A DNA stretch of 64,000 nucleotides, taken from Candidatus Heimdallarchaeum endolithica. Its GTDB lineage: Archaea > Asgardarchaeota > Heimdallarchaeia > Heimdallarchaeales > Heimdallarchaeaceae. The notes beneath the pieces are model-generated. The model did no database searches. It was not told where the DNA came from and was given only the letters and a program-made list of their open reading frames with translations. The stretch lies in NCBI GenBank assembly GCA_021513715.1, contig CP084167.1, positions 2,617,174 to 2,681,173 on the forward strand. The letters run 5' to 3'. This document shows, one piece after another, positions 48,742 to 58,396 of the stretch. A program made the position numbers and the translations under genes. Positions within the stretch are counted from its first letter, which is position 1, and the number at the start of each line of letters is the position of its first letter.

Positions 48742-49422
48742 TTATTGTTTATATTTAGCTAGTTCTTCTTCTAGCTCTTCTATCCTTCTTTGAGCTTCTA
48801 ATAATCTCTTTTGGAATGTTTCGCCTACTTCCTGCTGTGTTTTTTCAAAGTGTGCTTTTGCTTCTTCTAGTTCTTTCCTCATTTTATCTCTTTCTTCTCT
48901 AGCTTTCTTTATTTCTTCACTCTCACGAACTGTTTGAACAGCTTTTTTGAGCAAAGTTTCCAGATCATCTTTTGAAACATCGAAATTTGAAGAGGTGAGC
49001 ATTTTTAGGGCATTAAACTCATCAGCAGAGATTGTAGGTCTACTTTTCATTAAGTCCTCTACCTTTTCTTGTAAAGCTTTTTTCTCTATGAGTAAATCAG
49101 AAACTTGTGCTTTCAGTTCTCTATTTTCTTCACTTAATTGAGTAGAATTTTGTGTTTCTATATCGAGTGATCTTCGAAGATGTTCAATTTCATCTGAACC
49201 TTCTCCTAATTGTTTAATATATCGTGCTAACATAACTATATATTCACGTAGAAGGGGGTGAATTATATTCCAATATTGATGAATTTCTCGTTCAATGTCT
49301 GTTAGCCTTGGGTCTTTCATATCTGGTGGAAGTTTTACAAAAACTGGGCTTTCAACATTAACTTGGGGCTGATACTCAGGAATGTAATTGTAGATTGTTT
49401 CTCCTTTATATTTTTTAAACAT
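48742..49422 (-). CDS. Coiled-coil protein, likely partner of the small GTPase
   Basis: 226 residues: a short ordered N-terminus (YNYIPEYQPQVNVESP), a helical segment, then coiled coil over residues about 75-125 and 150-225. It is co-transcribed with the GTPase gene (10 bp apart). The C-terminal coiled coils of both proteins suggest they bind each other, as effector or scaffold. That is inference from position and structure. Confidence 0.65.
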   Translation of the reverse strand: MFKKYKGETIYNYIPEYQPQVNVESPVFVKLPPDMKDPRLTDIEREIHQYWNIIHPLLREYIVMLARYIKQLGEGSDEIEHLRRSLDIETQNSTQLSEENRELKAQVSDLLIEKKALQEKVEDLMKSRPTISADEFNALKMLTSSNFDVSKDDLETLLKKAVQTVRESEEIKKAREERDKMRKELEEAKAHFEKTQQEVGETFQKRLLEAQRRIEELEEELAKYKQ

Positions 49423-49578
49423 AGTTTAACCTCACTTTTTTAATCAATTATATGTATCACTTCCATTTAATAAAAGTTTTATGTCAAAGGAAATAATTAA
49501 TGAACGTTAGATTAAGAATGTTTTTTAAAGTTAGTTAGTAATTCTAAGTAGGCCTAAATAATTTACAAATCTACGATT

Positions 49579-51015
49579 GTGAAAGAAATGAGCGAAGAAA
49601 GTGATCAACAGTTTTTTGAATTAGTGAAAGAGATAGATGAGATTGTTTTCCGACCTATGAGAGAAAAAATTACATCAATAGAGTATAAACAAGTTTTAAT
49701 AAAAGAAAAAGATGATGTTAAACCAGTTAGTACGCTTCTTGATGAGGAAAAAGATGAAATTACAGAGATATCATCTATTATGGATAAAATAGGCATTAAT
49801 TCAAAAGAAGCTAACATTCTGGAAGAAGAACAATTGTTGTTAGATGAAGCAGAAGAAAGTACTAAATTCTTGCAATTAAAAGATAATTATCCTGAATATA
49901 ACATTTATATTAAACAGATTTATTGTTCAAGTAGTTATCAAGAGGATAAAGTAATTACACTTTTACAAAGAAATTTGAACTCTCTCAAAGATATAAAAAT
50001 TAAAAAAAGTGAGAACAAACTTTTTCCATTTTTATTGCATAATGTTAAGTATGTAGTAGAAGAACCATACTTTATTAATTTTCATGAATATAAAATCCCT
50101 ATTTATAGAACTTTACAGGAAGAAAAATTACGTTTTTATCCAGTAGGAGAGTATCCCTTTAATGAAAAAGACAAAATCTTTGAAAATAAGTGGGTCACAT
50201 TAATAAGTAGCTTACAGCACGCATTAATAAAGTCAATTAATGAGGGAAAGTTAGCAGAAAAGAAAGTGGAAACAATAGATAAAATAGAGATTTCTCATGT
50301 TGATTTTAATAAGTTAAAAGAATCAATTGATGCTTCTGTAGATAATTTAAAGAAAGTAATATCAAATCTTTCTAAAGAAAATGTTTTGTATAACTTTGAA
50401 AGATTTTGGCGTAATGAAAAGCAGTTTAACCATGCTTTATCTAAATTAAAAAAGCAGTTAAAAGATATTGAACAAGAATTGAAGGAAGAAGATGATAAAA
50501 TAAAGAAAGAATATCTAGAATTAAAAACAAAACAAGTACAGTTGAATAAAGAAACAAAAATGTATAAACAACTTGAAAATCAGGGAATAAAAATAGAGCG
50601 AGAAAAAAAGGAAAAAGTAGCAAAATTATTATCAGAGTTTCAAAGAAAGAAAGAATTGGTTCAACAAAAACTCTCTGAATTTAAGAAAAAAAAGCATGTG
50701 TTAGAGCAGTTAATTGAGCTCATTGATAATAATGAGAATATTGAGGAATTTGAAAAAAACTTTAGGGAACTTTTTAAAAAAGACATTGATAATGCTTTAG
50801 AATCAATCAAAAAAGCTATGGCTGAAAAAGAATCTAATGCTATTAATTTTGAAAAAAATGAAGAAATTGATAAAAGTATTAGGTTACATGTTGTTTGGGT
50901 TCCAATATACTTAATTTACTTTAAAGCATTCCAAGAAGGAAAAAAAATCGATGGTAAAGCATTTTATTCTGATTTTGAAAATAAAGTCTTTATTATTACT
51001 CCTGCAACAAGTTAA
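49579..51015 (+). CDS. Large coiled-coil protein of unknown function
   Basis: 478 residues (GTG start; an ATG lies three codons in). An acidic N-terminal 100 residues, a mixed domain at about 110-230, then long coiled coil at about 250-420 (KKQLKDIEQELKEEDDKIKK), then a short hydrophobic domain with VWVPIYLIYFKAF. It is divergent from the GTPase operon across 155 bp. The N-terminal and C-terminal domains are not recognised. Confidence 0.6.
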   Translation: MKEMSEESDQQFFELVKEIDEIVFRPMREKITSIEYKQVLIKEKDDVKPVSTLLDEEKDEITEISSIMDKIGINSKEANILEEEQLLLDEAEESTKFLQLKDNYPEYNIYIKQIYCSSSYQEDKVITLLQRNLNSLKDIKIKKSENKLFPFLLHNVKYVVEEPYFINFHEYKIPIYRTLQEEKLRFYPVGEYPFNEKDKIFENKWVTLISSLQHALIKSINEGKLAEKKVETIDKIEISHVDFNKLKESIDASVDNLKKVISNLSKENVLYNFERFWRNEKQFNHALSKLKKQLKDIEQELKEEDDKIKKEYLELKTKQVQLNKETKMYKQLENQGIKIEREKKEKVAKLLSEFQRKKELVQQKLSEFKKKKHVLEQLIELIDNNENIEEFEKNFRELFKKDIDNALESIKKAMAEKESNAINFEKNEEIDKSIRLHVVWVPIYLIYFKAFQEGKKIDGKAFYSDFENKVFIITPATS

Positions 51016-51239
51016 ATATCAATGTTTAGTTATCATTTTCTCTTTTTATACTCAAAAAAGTTAGAAGGAAAAAGGAAAATAATGGCTAATTTCACATTTA
51101 ATTAAGCATTCTTCCGTCCTATTAAAATAATAACAAACTCTTGTGTAAATTAACTATGTATATATATAATTCGACGTTTATATTTGAATCTAAAAGTTTA
51201 AGAGTTTCTACACTAAATATTTTCGTAGACAAAGTGAAA

Positions 51240-51842
51240 ATGATGAAAACGCTTTTCGATAAATCAAAGTTCGATATGAAGATTGAAGAAATTATGACAA
51301 AGGGGGTTATTTCTGTAGCCCCTAAAGCAACTGCAGAAATATGTGCTAAACTAATGATTGATAATAAAATTGGTTCTGTGGTAGTAATTGATAGTAGTAA
51401 AAAAATTCTAGGAATCATTACCAAAGAGAATCTAATTAAACATGTCATTGCGCAAAATGCGAGTCCAGAGGCAGTAAAAGCTTTTGAGATAATGTCTGCT
51501 CCTGTAATTACAGTTAGAGAAACTATAACTATTTCAGAAGCTATGCATAAGATGTTTAAAGAAAACATCAGACACTTAGTAATAACTGATTCACAAGGTT
51601 TTGTAATAGGAATATGTACAGATACAGATCTGTTTAAAGTAGTTCCTACTTTGATTCTAATAGAAAAAGAATATATTCAGATGTTGAAAAATGAAGAAGA
51701 AGATGAGAAAAATGAAGAACTGGTATCTGGATACTGCGATGACTGTGGTGAATATTCTGATTCATTAAAGGAACTTGATGGCCAATTTAAGTGTCCAAGA
51801 TGTGTTCCAGAGGATTTAAATATTATACCTCCTGAAATATAG
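51240..51842 (+). CDS. CBS-pair protein with C-terminal zinc ribbon
   Basis: 200 residues from the ATG at 51240; the frame is open further upstream to 51141 without a good start. Two CBS domains (IEEIMTKGVISVAPKAT and EIMSAPVITVRETITIS) form one nucleotide-sensing module, followed by a zinc ribbon (YCDDCGEYSD, KCPRCVPEDL). Archaeal proteins of this build are thought to sense adenine nucleotides. Seventeen bases before the Mut7-C gene, so probably one transcript with it and AMMECR1. Confidence 0.75.
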   Translation: MMKTLFDKSKFDMKIEEIMTKGVISVAPKATAEICAKLMIDNKIGSVVVIDSSKKILGIITKENLIKHVIAQNASPEAVKAFEIMSAPVITVRETITISEAMHKMFKENIRHLVITDSQGFVIGICTDTDLFKVVPTLILIEKEYIQMLKNEEEDEKNEELVSGYCDDCGEYSDSLKELDGQFKCPRCVPEDLNIIPPEI

Positions 51843-51859
51843 CTAAAAATGAACTCATA

Positions 51860-52351
51860 ATGAGTAAAATGAAATTCTATGTCGATGCAATGTTTGGAAA
51901 CCTTTCCAGATTTTTAAGGGTTTTAGGTTATGATTGTTTACTACGTCCTAATACTCAAAATACAAGCGATTTTTTCTACAAAGCAAAAGAAGAAAATAGG
52001 ATAATTATTACTCGCTCTAGGGTTCTTTATTATCAGGCTTGTAAGAGAGAAATTAGTTCTATTTTCATAAATAAAGAAGGAATTGTCAATATCTTATGTG
52101 ATCTTAGAAGAAAGATAAAAATTAAACTTATATGCGATCCTAATAATTCTCGTTGTTCAGAGTGCAATGGTTTATTAGTTAAAATTGAAAAAAAACTTAT
52201 ACGAAACGAAGTTAATAATGGAACATTTGAACATTTTGAAGAATTCTGGAAATGTAAAAGTTGTGGGAAAATTTATTGGGAAGGATCTCATTGGATTGAT
52301 ATAAGAAGAAAAGTAAAAGAAGTAGAAGAGTGTGTGAAAAATGAAAATTGA
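51860..52351 (+). CDS. Mut7-C type RNase (PIN-like) with zinc ribbon
   Basis: 163 residues: the PIN-like Mut7-C domain begins FYVDAMFGNLSRFLRVLGYDC (key Asp in VDAM) and continues IIITRSRVLY, followed by a zinc ribbon with CSECNG and CKSCGKIYWEGSHW, the family's closing signature. The fold belongs to metal-dependent RNases, but its target is unknown. Its last codons overlap the AMMECR1 start by 11 bp. Confidence 0.85.
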   Translation: MSKMKFYVDAMFGNLSRFLRVLGYDCLLRPNTQNTSDFFYKAKEENRIIITRSRVLYYQACKREISSIFINKEGIVNILCDLRRKIKIKLICDPNNSRCSECNGLLVKIEKKLIRNEVNNGTFEHFEEFWKCKSCGKIYWEGSHWIDIRRKVKEVEECVKNEN

Positions 52352-52955
52352 ATTTAAGACAGGAGAATACCTTGTAAAACTTGCTAGAAAAGCAGGAGAA
52401 AGCTGGGTGAAATATAACAAAGCCATTGACCCTATTGACCCTATTCCAGAGCAAGCAAAAATGAAAACTGGAGCTTTTGTAACAGTGAAAAAACATAAAT
52501 TCACTTTAGAAAGTTTAAGAGGCTGTATCGGTTACGTGGAAGGTATTGCTCCATTGTATGAAGAAGTGATACTGCTTGCAAAATCTGCAACTCAAGAAGA
52601 CCCTCGATTCCCTCCAGTAAAACCTGATGAATTGTCAAATTTACTTTTTGAAGTAACTATAATGACTGTACCAGAAATAATTTATTATAATACAATTGAA
52701 GAATTAGTAAGCCAGATAAAGATAGGCAGGGATGGATTAATAGTAGAAAAAGGTTTTAACAGAGGGTTACTTTTACCTCAAGTTCCAGTAGAGCAAAATT
52801 GGACTATTGAGGAATTCCTGTCTTATACATGTAGAAAAGCTTATCTTCCGGTTGATACTTGGAAAAAAACAAATCTAACAATTAAAAAATTTCAAGGGAT
52901 TATCTTTAAAGAAAAAGTTCCTGGCGGAGAAGTTGAACAAGAAGTTATTCAATAG
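52341..52955 (+). CDS. AMMECR1 domain protein
   Basis: 204 residues spanning the whole AMMECR1 fold, with the family signature LRGCIGY (SLRGCIGYVEGIAP), followed by EDPRFPPVKPDEL, IGRDGLIVEKGFNRGLLLPQVP and the aromatic LSYTCRKAYLP. The domain occurs in nearly all archaea and eukaryotes and is suspected to act in RNA modification or protein radical chemistry, without a proven reaction. It overlaps the upstream Mut7-C gene and its end overlaps the convergent ThiI-like gene by 11 bp. Confidence 0.9.
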   Translation: MKIEFKTGEYLVKLARKAGESWVKYNKAIDPIDPIPEQAKMKTGAFVTVKKHKFTLESLRGCIGYVEGIAPLYEEVILLAKSATQEDPRFPPVKPDELSNLLFEVTIMTVPEIIYYNTIEELVSQIKIGRDGLIVEKGFNRGLLLPQVPVEQNWTIEEFLSYTCRKAYLPVDTWKKTNLTIKKFQGIIFKEKVPGGEVEQEVIQ

Positions 52956-53880
52956 TTTTAAGAATTTTATTAACATTTTCGAAATCTGGTTTTTCAGCTA
53001 GATCAGGGACAAAAATGGGGATAGTTACAGGAAATCTTTTTTCTATTCGATAAAATAGGTCTCTTGACATTACTATAGCCTGTGAGTTAGTAAGTAAATA
53101 GTAAGAATGTATTTCTTCTATCAAATTCTTTTGATTTTCAAGGACTATTAAGTGTTGTTCCTTCAACATTTTAGGTTGGAGGTTCAATATTAGCTCAATA
53201 AAGTTAAGATATGTTTTATCAAAATTTTTGAGAGGTTTGAGTGAACACACAACTGTATTTGTTCCTCGTTGATACATCTTTATGGTATTTGTTAGATCTT
53301 CCTTTTTTCCTTCAACTAGAACTAACACTTTTCCTTGACAACCTACAGGTAATCCTCCTAGGCCTTCTTCTTTTCTATGATATAAATATGCATCTTTCTC
53401 TCTAACCTCGATGAATAGTGTGTATTCTGGTGAAGTTAAATCTACTTTTAGTTTATTATTAGAACATTTTTCTAATATAAATGACCCAATTTCAGCAGCA
53501 AGTTCCATACTATTGAAAGAATGAGTCCCTACTCTTTTTACTCTAACAGCAAAAGAAGAGTTAGATTGAATTGCATTAAGAAATTGTTTTTCGATAGTAG
53601 TTTTGATTTCTTTTAATTTTGAAGGGCATTTTGTTGTTTTACTTGTGCTTTTAACCCCTGGAACAAAAGAAGTAACAATTTTTTCAGCTTTTTCTAGTTC
53701 ATTTGTTAATATGTAAATTCTACTATATTGATTTAAAACACTGAAATCTTGAATATTAAAATAATTTAAACAATATTTGATATGATTTACTAAGATAGAA
53801 GTAAACCAATGTCTAGTTTTTTTGCTTTTAATTCCAATTTCTGAAAAACGTACTAGAAGCAAATGCTGATTATTTTTCAT
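52945..53880 (-). CDS. ThiI-like THUMP protein with degenerate PP-loop
   Basis: 311 residues. The N-terminal NFLD and THUMP domains (about 1-165) are as in the tRNA 4-thiouridine synthase ThiI, and the linker GLGGLPVGCQGKVLVLVEG is in place. The ATP-binding SGGxDS motif that should follow reads EGKKED, so adenylation of tRNA should not occur. The rest is shorter and less conserved than a true PP-loop domain. It probably binds tRNA and may act as a partner or a specialised tRNA binder. Confidence 0.75.
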   Translation of the reverse strand: MKNNQHLLLVRFSEIGIKSKKTRHWFTSILVNHIKYCLNYFNIQDFSVLNQYSRIYILTNELEKAEKIVTSFVPGVKSTSKTTKCPSKLKEIKTTIEKQFLNAIQSNSSFAVRVKRVGTHSFNSMELAAEIGSFILEKCSNNKLKVDLTSPEYTLFIEVREKDAYLYHRKEEGLGGLPVGCQGKVLVLVEGKKEDLTNTIKMYQRGTNTVVCSLKPLKNFDKTYLNFIELILNLQPKMLKEQHLIVLENQKNLIEEIHSYYLLTNSQAIVMSRDLFYRIEKRFPVTIPIFVPDLAEKPDFENVNKILKTIE

Positions 53881-53928
53881 TAGTTTTACCTATGATGGAA
53901 GGAAAAATAAAGATTATAAGAATAACTA

Positions 53929-54186
53929 TTATTCATTAAAGAAATCTATTCCTTCGATGAATCTTTCTCTCCTCTCTTCCTTCTCGGCTTCACTAACTTC
54001 TATTTCTTCTTCCTCTATTATAATATCTCCTAGTTCACTAGATTTATGTTCAACTTCTTCTTGTATTTCATATTTTGAAGTATCATCGATGTCTTTTTCA
54101 AATTTGCATTTAGGGCAAATAAGAATGCGTTTTTTACCTTTTTTTGCTGGGATTAGCATTTTTCCGCAATTTTTACAGAATTCCAC
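53929..54186 (-). CDS. TFS/RpoM-like single zinc ribbon protein
   Basis: 85 residues from a GTG start. The first 30 form the N-terminal ribbon of transcription factor S/RNA polymerase subunit M (FCKNCGKMLIPAKKGKK, CPKCKF). The second, catalytic ribbon with its acidic hairpin is missing and an acidic tail follows (IIIEEEEIEVSE). It cannot act like TFS in transcript cleavage; it may bind the polymerase or be an unrelated ribbon protein. Confidence 0.65.
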   Translation of the reverse strand: MEFCKNCGKMLIPAKKGKKRILICPKCKFEKDIDDTSKYEIQEEVEHKSSELGDIIIEEEEIEVSEAEKEERRERFIEGIDFFNE

Positions 54187-54366
54187 GTCTCACTCACTTT
54201 TTTATCTTGTGATTTTTGGTATGTCGCTTTTCACTTTTTAACTTTTCTCTTCAAAACTTTTTTACTGATCATCTATGTTTTTTTGTAATTTTTTTTATAT
54301 TCCGTGAAATAACTTTTCTAACAACTTAGAAGAGATAAACTTTTGAATTGTTTTTTTTTAAGTCAT

Positions 54367-55431
54367 ATGAAAAGAATGCACAATAAAACTTCTCCTAGAA
54401 AAGATGAGCATTTGAAAATATGCAATGAACTAGATGTAAATTATGATTTGATCTCTCCTGGTTTTGAGAAAATAAGTATCACAGAAGAACTTTCTAATTT
54501 CTCAGATGTTACACCAGACATAGTTAATCTCGAAACTTCATTATTTGGAAAAAAAATAGACTTTCCTCTAATTATTTCTGGAATAACAGGAGGATCAGAG
54601 GAAGGGAAAAAAATTAACAAATCTATAGCTAAAGTTTGTGATAAATTTAATATAGCGATGGGGGTTGGTAGTCAGAGAGCTGCTATCGAAGAACCACAAC
54701 TAGCTTCTACTTATCAAGTAAGGGAGTATGCTCCAAATATCCCTTTGATTGGAAACCTAGGTGTAGCTCAACTTTTAGATAAAACAAATGGAGAAAAAGT
54801 TAAACTTGCTGTAGAAATGATCGACGCAGATGCTCTTGCTTTACATATAAACCCTCTACAAGAATATGTACAATATGAAGGCGACAAACAGCTAAGTAAC
54901 ATAATTTCACCTTTAGAAAGTATAATACAGGAAAGCAATTATCCAATAATAATAAAAGGTGTTGGTTTTGGTTTTAGTTTAAATGATATGAAAATAATAG
55001 GTAAACTAGGTGCCAAATATGTAGACATTGCTGGAGCAGGTGGTACGAATTGGACAAAAATCGAACTTTATAGACATAAAAAAGAATTTAGTTTTTCTAA
55101 TGAGTTTGTAAATCTTGGTATTTCAACAGTAGAATCACTGAAAAATGCTGTTTTTGTACAACAATCTTTTCCCTATAAAATTATTGCATCAGGTGGTATA
55201 TGGTCTGGCATAAACGCTGTAAAAGCCTTGCTTTTAGGTGCTGATTATGTAGGTTTTGCTCTACCTATTGTAAAAGCGTACTATAATAAGGGAGAAGAAG
55301 GAATAGAATCCTTTCTTTCAGTTTTTCTAATAGAAATGAAAATAGTTTTAGCTATGATGGGTATTAAGAATATAAAACAACTAAATGAAAGGAAAAAGAA
55401 GTCTTGTTTTCATAATAAAAAAAGGCTTTAA
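54367..55431 (+). CDS. fni: Isopentenyl-diphosphate delta-isomerase, type 2
   Basis: 354 residues from the ATG at 54367. FMN- and NADPH-dependent enzyme that interconverts IPP and DMAPP for archaeal lipids. Signatures: TSPRKDEHL at the start, ISGITGGSEEG, GVGSQRAAIEEP, ALHINPLQE, IIIKGVGFG, DIAGAGGTNWTKIE and ASGGIWSG (FMN phosphate binding). This type is the usual archaeal isomerase. The rest of the mevalonate pathway is not in the window. Confidence 0.95.
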   Translation: MKRMHNKTSPRKDEHLKICNELDVNYDLISPGFEKISITEELSNFSDVTPDIVNLETSLFGKKIDFPLIISGITGGSEEGKKINKSIAKVCDKFNIAMGVGSQRAAIEEPQLASTYQVREYAPNIPLIGNLGVAQLLDKTNGEKVKLAVEMIDADALALHINPLQEYVQYEGDKQLSNIISPLESIIQESNYPIIIKGVGFGFSLNDMKIIGKLGAKYVDIAGAGGTNWTKIELYRHKKEFSFSNEFVNLGISTVESLKNAVFVQQSFPYKIIASGGIWSGINAVKALLLGADYVGFALPIVKAYYNKGEEGIESFLSVFLIEMKIVLAMMGIKNIKQLNERKKKSCFHNKKRL

Positions 55432-55451
55432 AGTTAGGAATCAGCCTAACT
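55432..55451 (+). terminator. Hairpin after the IPP isomerase gene
   Basis: AGTTAGG-AATCAG-CCTAACT is a perfect 7 bp stem starting on the base after the stop codon. It is followed about 20 bp later by a run of six T. This suits a transcription terminator or a 3'-end stabiliser; archaea mostly end at T runs, which makes the stem of secondary weight. Confidence 0.4.
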
Positions 55452-55557
55452 ATGATTCGTCATTGTCTTTTTTAGACTCAGCAATGCCTTGCTCATCATT
55501 AATGTTAAATAATTTTTAGACTATTTCTTTTTTCCTATTTCGTCTTATTTTTAAAAA

Positions 55558-56490
55558 TTAGAATAGGTTAGTACTGAACATTAGTGGAGGAATAATGATT
55601 AGAACGTTGATGGCTAACAATGCTGCATAAGCAAATTTATTCCAATTAAGAATTTTTTTTCCGTCCAACTGCCATAAAGGAATGCAATTAAAAAGCGCAA
55701 TAAGACCGTTGAATAAGGTTATTTGAAGAAATATATTTTCAAATATTGGTGATAAAGTAAGAGGAAGAATTGCAAACTTGATAAGTAAGCCAATAATTAA
55801 ACTAACTCCTCCAATAATTGCGTTTGTGGCTGGTCCAGCTAAAGCTACAAGTCCTCCTTCTTTTTTGGTCATTTTTCGTCTAGGGTCTAAAGGAACAATG
55901 GCTACAAATCCAGGGACAATTAAACCTATTTGGAAAATTAATGTGAATAAAGTGAATAAAATCCCTTTTGTCCATAAAACATATCTAGCAAATTGCCCTT
56001 TTTTAATTGCTACAAATTTATGAGCCAGTTCATGAGGAAGGAAAGCTGTGCCAATGAGAATACCTGAAATAAGAAATCCCCAATAATTTCTCTCGAAAAT
56101 AAATTCTGATAGTCCAAATACAAGAATAATTAATCCAAAACCGAAAATTAAGTCTAAAACTTCTGAACCTAAAGAAAAAATATCAGGAGAAGCTAATAAT
56201 CTTTTGTTTATTAATTCTTTTTTTGATTTTTCATCTAAACGCGATAATTGATCATAATATGCTTGTTGAGCTTGTTTTTGTACATATTCTGCAGCTTTTT
56301 GGATTCCAGTAATTATAGAAGAAGTTGCTTGAGCTACTGTCTCTACTTGATCTGGAAAAGATTGGCTGAAAAAGACTGGACATTGATGATTTTGGGGATC
56401 ACGATGTTCTTCACAGAAAGAGTGATGACAATATCTACAATAGAAGAGAATATCTTCATCTCTATTACAGTTTGGGTATTCGCATTTCAT
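55558..56490 (-). CDS. AN1 zinc finger fused to an M50 (site-2) intramembrane protease, copy A
   Basis: 310 residues. The first 40 give an exact AN1 finger: Cys3, 8, 18, 21, 26, His29, His35, Cys37. After a helical linker come about six membrane segments with the zinc protease motif HELAH and the second metal site PLWQLDGKK (LDG). It should cleave a membrane substrate near the inner face of the membrane. AN1 fingers in eukaryotes occur in ubiquitin and stress-response proteins. A second such gene is at 58397. Confidence 0.85.
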   Translation of the reverse strand: MKCEYPNCNRDEDILFYCRYCHHSFCEEHRDPQNHQCPVFFSQSFPDQVETVAQATSSIITGIQKAAEYVQKQAQQAYYDQLSRLDEKSKKELINKRLLASPDIFSLGSEVLDLIFGFGLIILVFGLSEFIFERNYWGFLISGILIGTAFLPHELAHKFVAIKKGQFARYVLWTKGILFTLFTLIFQIGLIVPGFVAIVPLDPRRKMTKKEGGLVALAGPATNAIIGGVSLIIGLLIKFAILPLTLSPIFENIFLQITLFNGLIALFNCIPLWQLDGKKILNWNKFAYAALLAINVLIIIPPLMFSTNLF

Positions 56491-56672
56491 TAGTTATACT
56501 CAATTTAACATAGGTATTTTAGAACCTATTCATTTAACAGAAAATTTTAGTGCTTAATGTCTCGAACTTTAGAATGAAAGATTAATTTTGAAAAAATATT
56601 ACATTTTTATTCCAATAAAACTTTTAAGTTAGAATCATCTAACATTTTTTAACAACTCAATTAGGTGTGAAA

Positions 56673-58361
56673 ATGAAACCCGATATTGAAATCTCACAAG
56701 AAAAAGCAAAAGACATGAAAGATATTAGAGAAATAGTAAAAAAAGTAGGATTAACTGAAGATGATCTTCAGCTTTATGGTAAATATATAGCTAAATTAAA
56801 CCAAGATACAATTGCACGTGTTCTTAACTCTGACAAAGAAGAAGGAAAATTAATTTTCGTTACAGCTATGACTGCTTCAAAAGCAGGTGAAGGAAAAACT
56901 GTAACCAGTATAGGTTTGTCTCAAGCATTCGCTAAACTAGGAAAAAGCGTAATGTTTGCTATCAGAGAACCATCTATGGGACCAACTTTTGGAATAAAAG
57001 GAGGAGCTACTGGGGGAGGATATTCACAGGTCTATCCAATGGTTGACATTGATTTACACTTTACTGGTGATCTCCATGCTATTACATCAGCTCATAATCT
57101 GCTCGCTGCACTGATTGATAATCACATTACAAAAGGTAATAAACTGAATATCGATCCAACAAAAGTTACTTGGCCAAGAGCTTTGGATGTAAATGATAGA
57201 GCATTAAGGAATATTATTACTGGATTAGGCGGAAGAAGATTAGGAGGAGACATTCGTAATACTGGTTTTGTAATTACAGCAGCTAGCGAAATAATGGCAA
57301 TTTTAGCACTTTCAATGGATATGAAAGAATTAAAAGAACGATTAGGTAATATCCTAATAGGTTATACATATGATGACAAACCTGTATATGCAAAAGATCT
57401 AAATGCTGTTGGCGCAATGGCTTTAATATTAAAAGATGCAATTAAACCCAATATTGTCCAGAATTTTGAGGGTGTTCCTGGTTTCATTCACTGTGGGCCA
57501 TTTGCAAATATTGCACATGGAAATAGTTCAATACTTGCTACTAAGTTAGCACTTAAACTCGCTGATTATGTTATCACTGAAGGAGGTTTTGCTGCTGATT
57601 TAGGTTTTGAAAAATTCTGTGATATAGTTGCTAGGAAATATAATACAATTCCTTCTGCAGTAGTACTTGTAGCTTCAATTAGAGCATTGCACATCCACGG
57701 TGGAGCTCCATTTGAAAAAGGATTTGAAAAGAACATAGATGCTTTAGCTAAAGGAGCAGAAAATCTAGCTAAGCACATAGACAACATGAAGACTAAGTTC
57801 AAAGTTCCTCCTGTGGTTGCAATTAATCGATTCCCACAAGATGATGATGAGGAAATAGAATGGTTACGAAATTGGTGTATCGAACAAGGAGCAGAATTCG
57901 CAGTCTCTGAAGTATTCTCAAAAGGAGGAGAAGGTGGAATTGATCTCGCTAAAGCAGTACTTGCAGCAATTGAAAAAGGAGAAAAACAATTGAACTATAT
58001 TTATGAATTAGATGACCCTGTGAAAGTAAAAATAGAAAAACTTGCAAAACAAGTTTATGGTGCAGATGGAGTAGAATATTCGCCAAAAGCTCTAGATGAT
58101 ATAAAACTCATAGAAAAACTAGGCTATGCTAATTTCCCGATTTGTATGGCAAAAACACAATTGAGTATTACTGATAAAGTTGGGCTTTTAGGTGCACCTA
58201 CAGGTTGGAAATTAAATGTAGATGAAGTTAGATTGTACACAGGTGCCCAATTCATTGTTCCTGTTGCAGGAAGAATGTTCTTGATGCCTGGATTACCTCC
58301 AGTACCAGCTGCAGAGCGTATGGATATTGATGAAAACGGTTATGTAGTTGGATTAGAGTAG
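56673..58361 (+). CDS. fhs: Formate-tetrahydrofolate ligase
   Basis: 562 residues from the ATG at 56673; AGGTG lies 9 bp upstream and a GTG two codons earlier is possible. Joins formate and tetrahydrofolate with ATP to make 10-formyl-THF, the entry step of the folate methyl branch of the acetyl-CoA pathway or a source for purines. P-loop AGEGKTV, then EPSMGPTFGIKGGATGGGYS and DLHFTGDLHAITSAHNLLAA, the family's best signatures. The match to the bacterial-type enzyme is close. It reads away from an AN1-protease gene, with the second one convergent. Confidence 0.95.
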   Translation: MKPDIEISQEKAKDMKDIREIVKKVGLTEDDLQLYGKYIAKLNQDTIARVLNSDKEEGKLIFVTAMTASKAGEGKTVTSIGLSQAFAKLGKSVMFAIREPSMGPTFGIKGGATGGGYSQVYPMVDIDLHFTGDLHAITSAHNLLAALIDNHITKGNKLNIDPTKVTWPRALDVNDRALRNIITGLGGRRLGGDIRNTGFVITAASEIMAILALSMDMKELKERLGNILIGYTYDDKPVYAKDLNAVGAMALILKDAIKPNIVQNFEGVPGFIHCGPFANIAHGNSSILATKLALKLADYVITEGGFAADLGFEKFCDIVARKYNTIPSAVVLVASIRALHIHGGAPFEKGFEKNIDALAKGAENLAKHIDNMKTKFKVPPVVAINRFPQDDDEEIEWLRNWCIEQGAEFAVSEVFSKGGEGGIDLAKAVLAAIEKGEKQLNYIYELDDPVKVKIEKLAKQVYGADGVEYSPKALDDIKLIEKLGYANFPICMAKTQLSITDKVGLLGAPTGWKLNVDEVRLYTGAQFIVPVAGRMFLMPGLPPVPAAERMDIDENGYVVGLE

Positions 58362-58396
58362 TTTTGATATTTTTTATTTCTTTCTTTTATTAAAAG

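Noticed and set aside
51141..51239. N-terminal extension of the CBS protein
   Set aside because: It begins at a TTG without a ribosome site and has no resemblance to CBS proteins; the ATG at 51240 fits the domain start.
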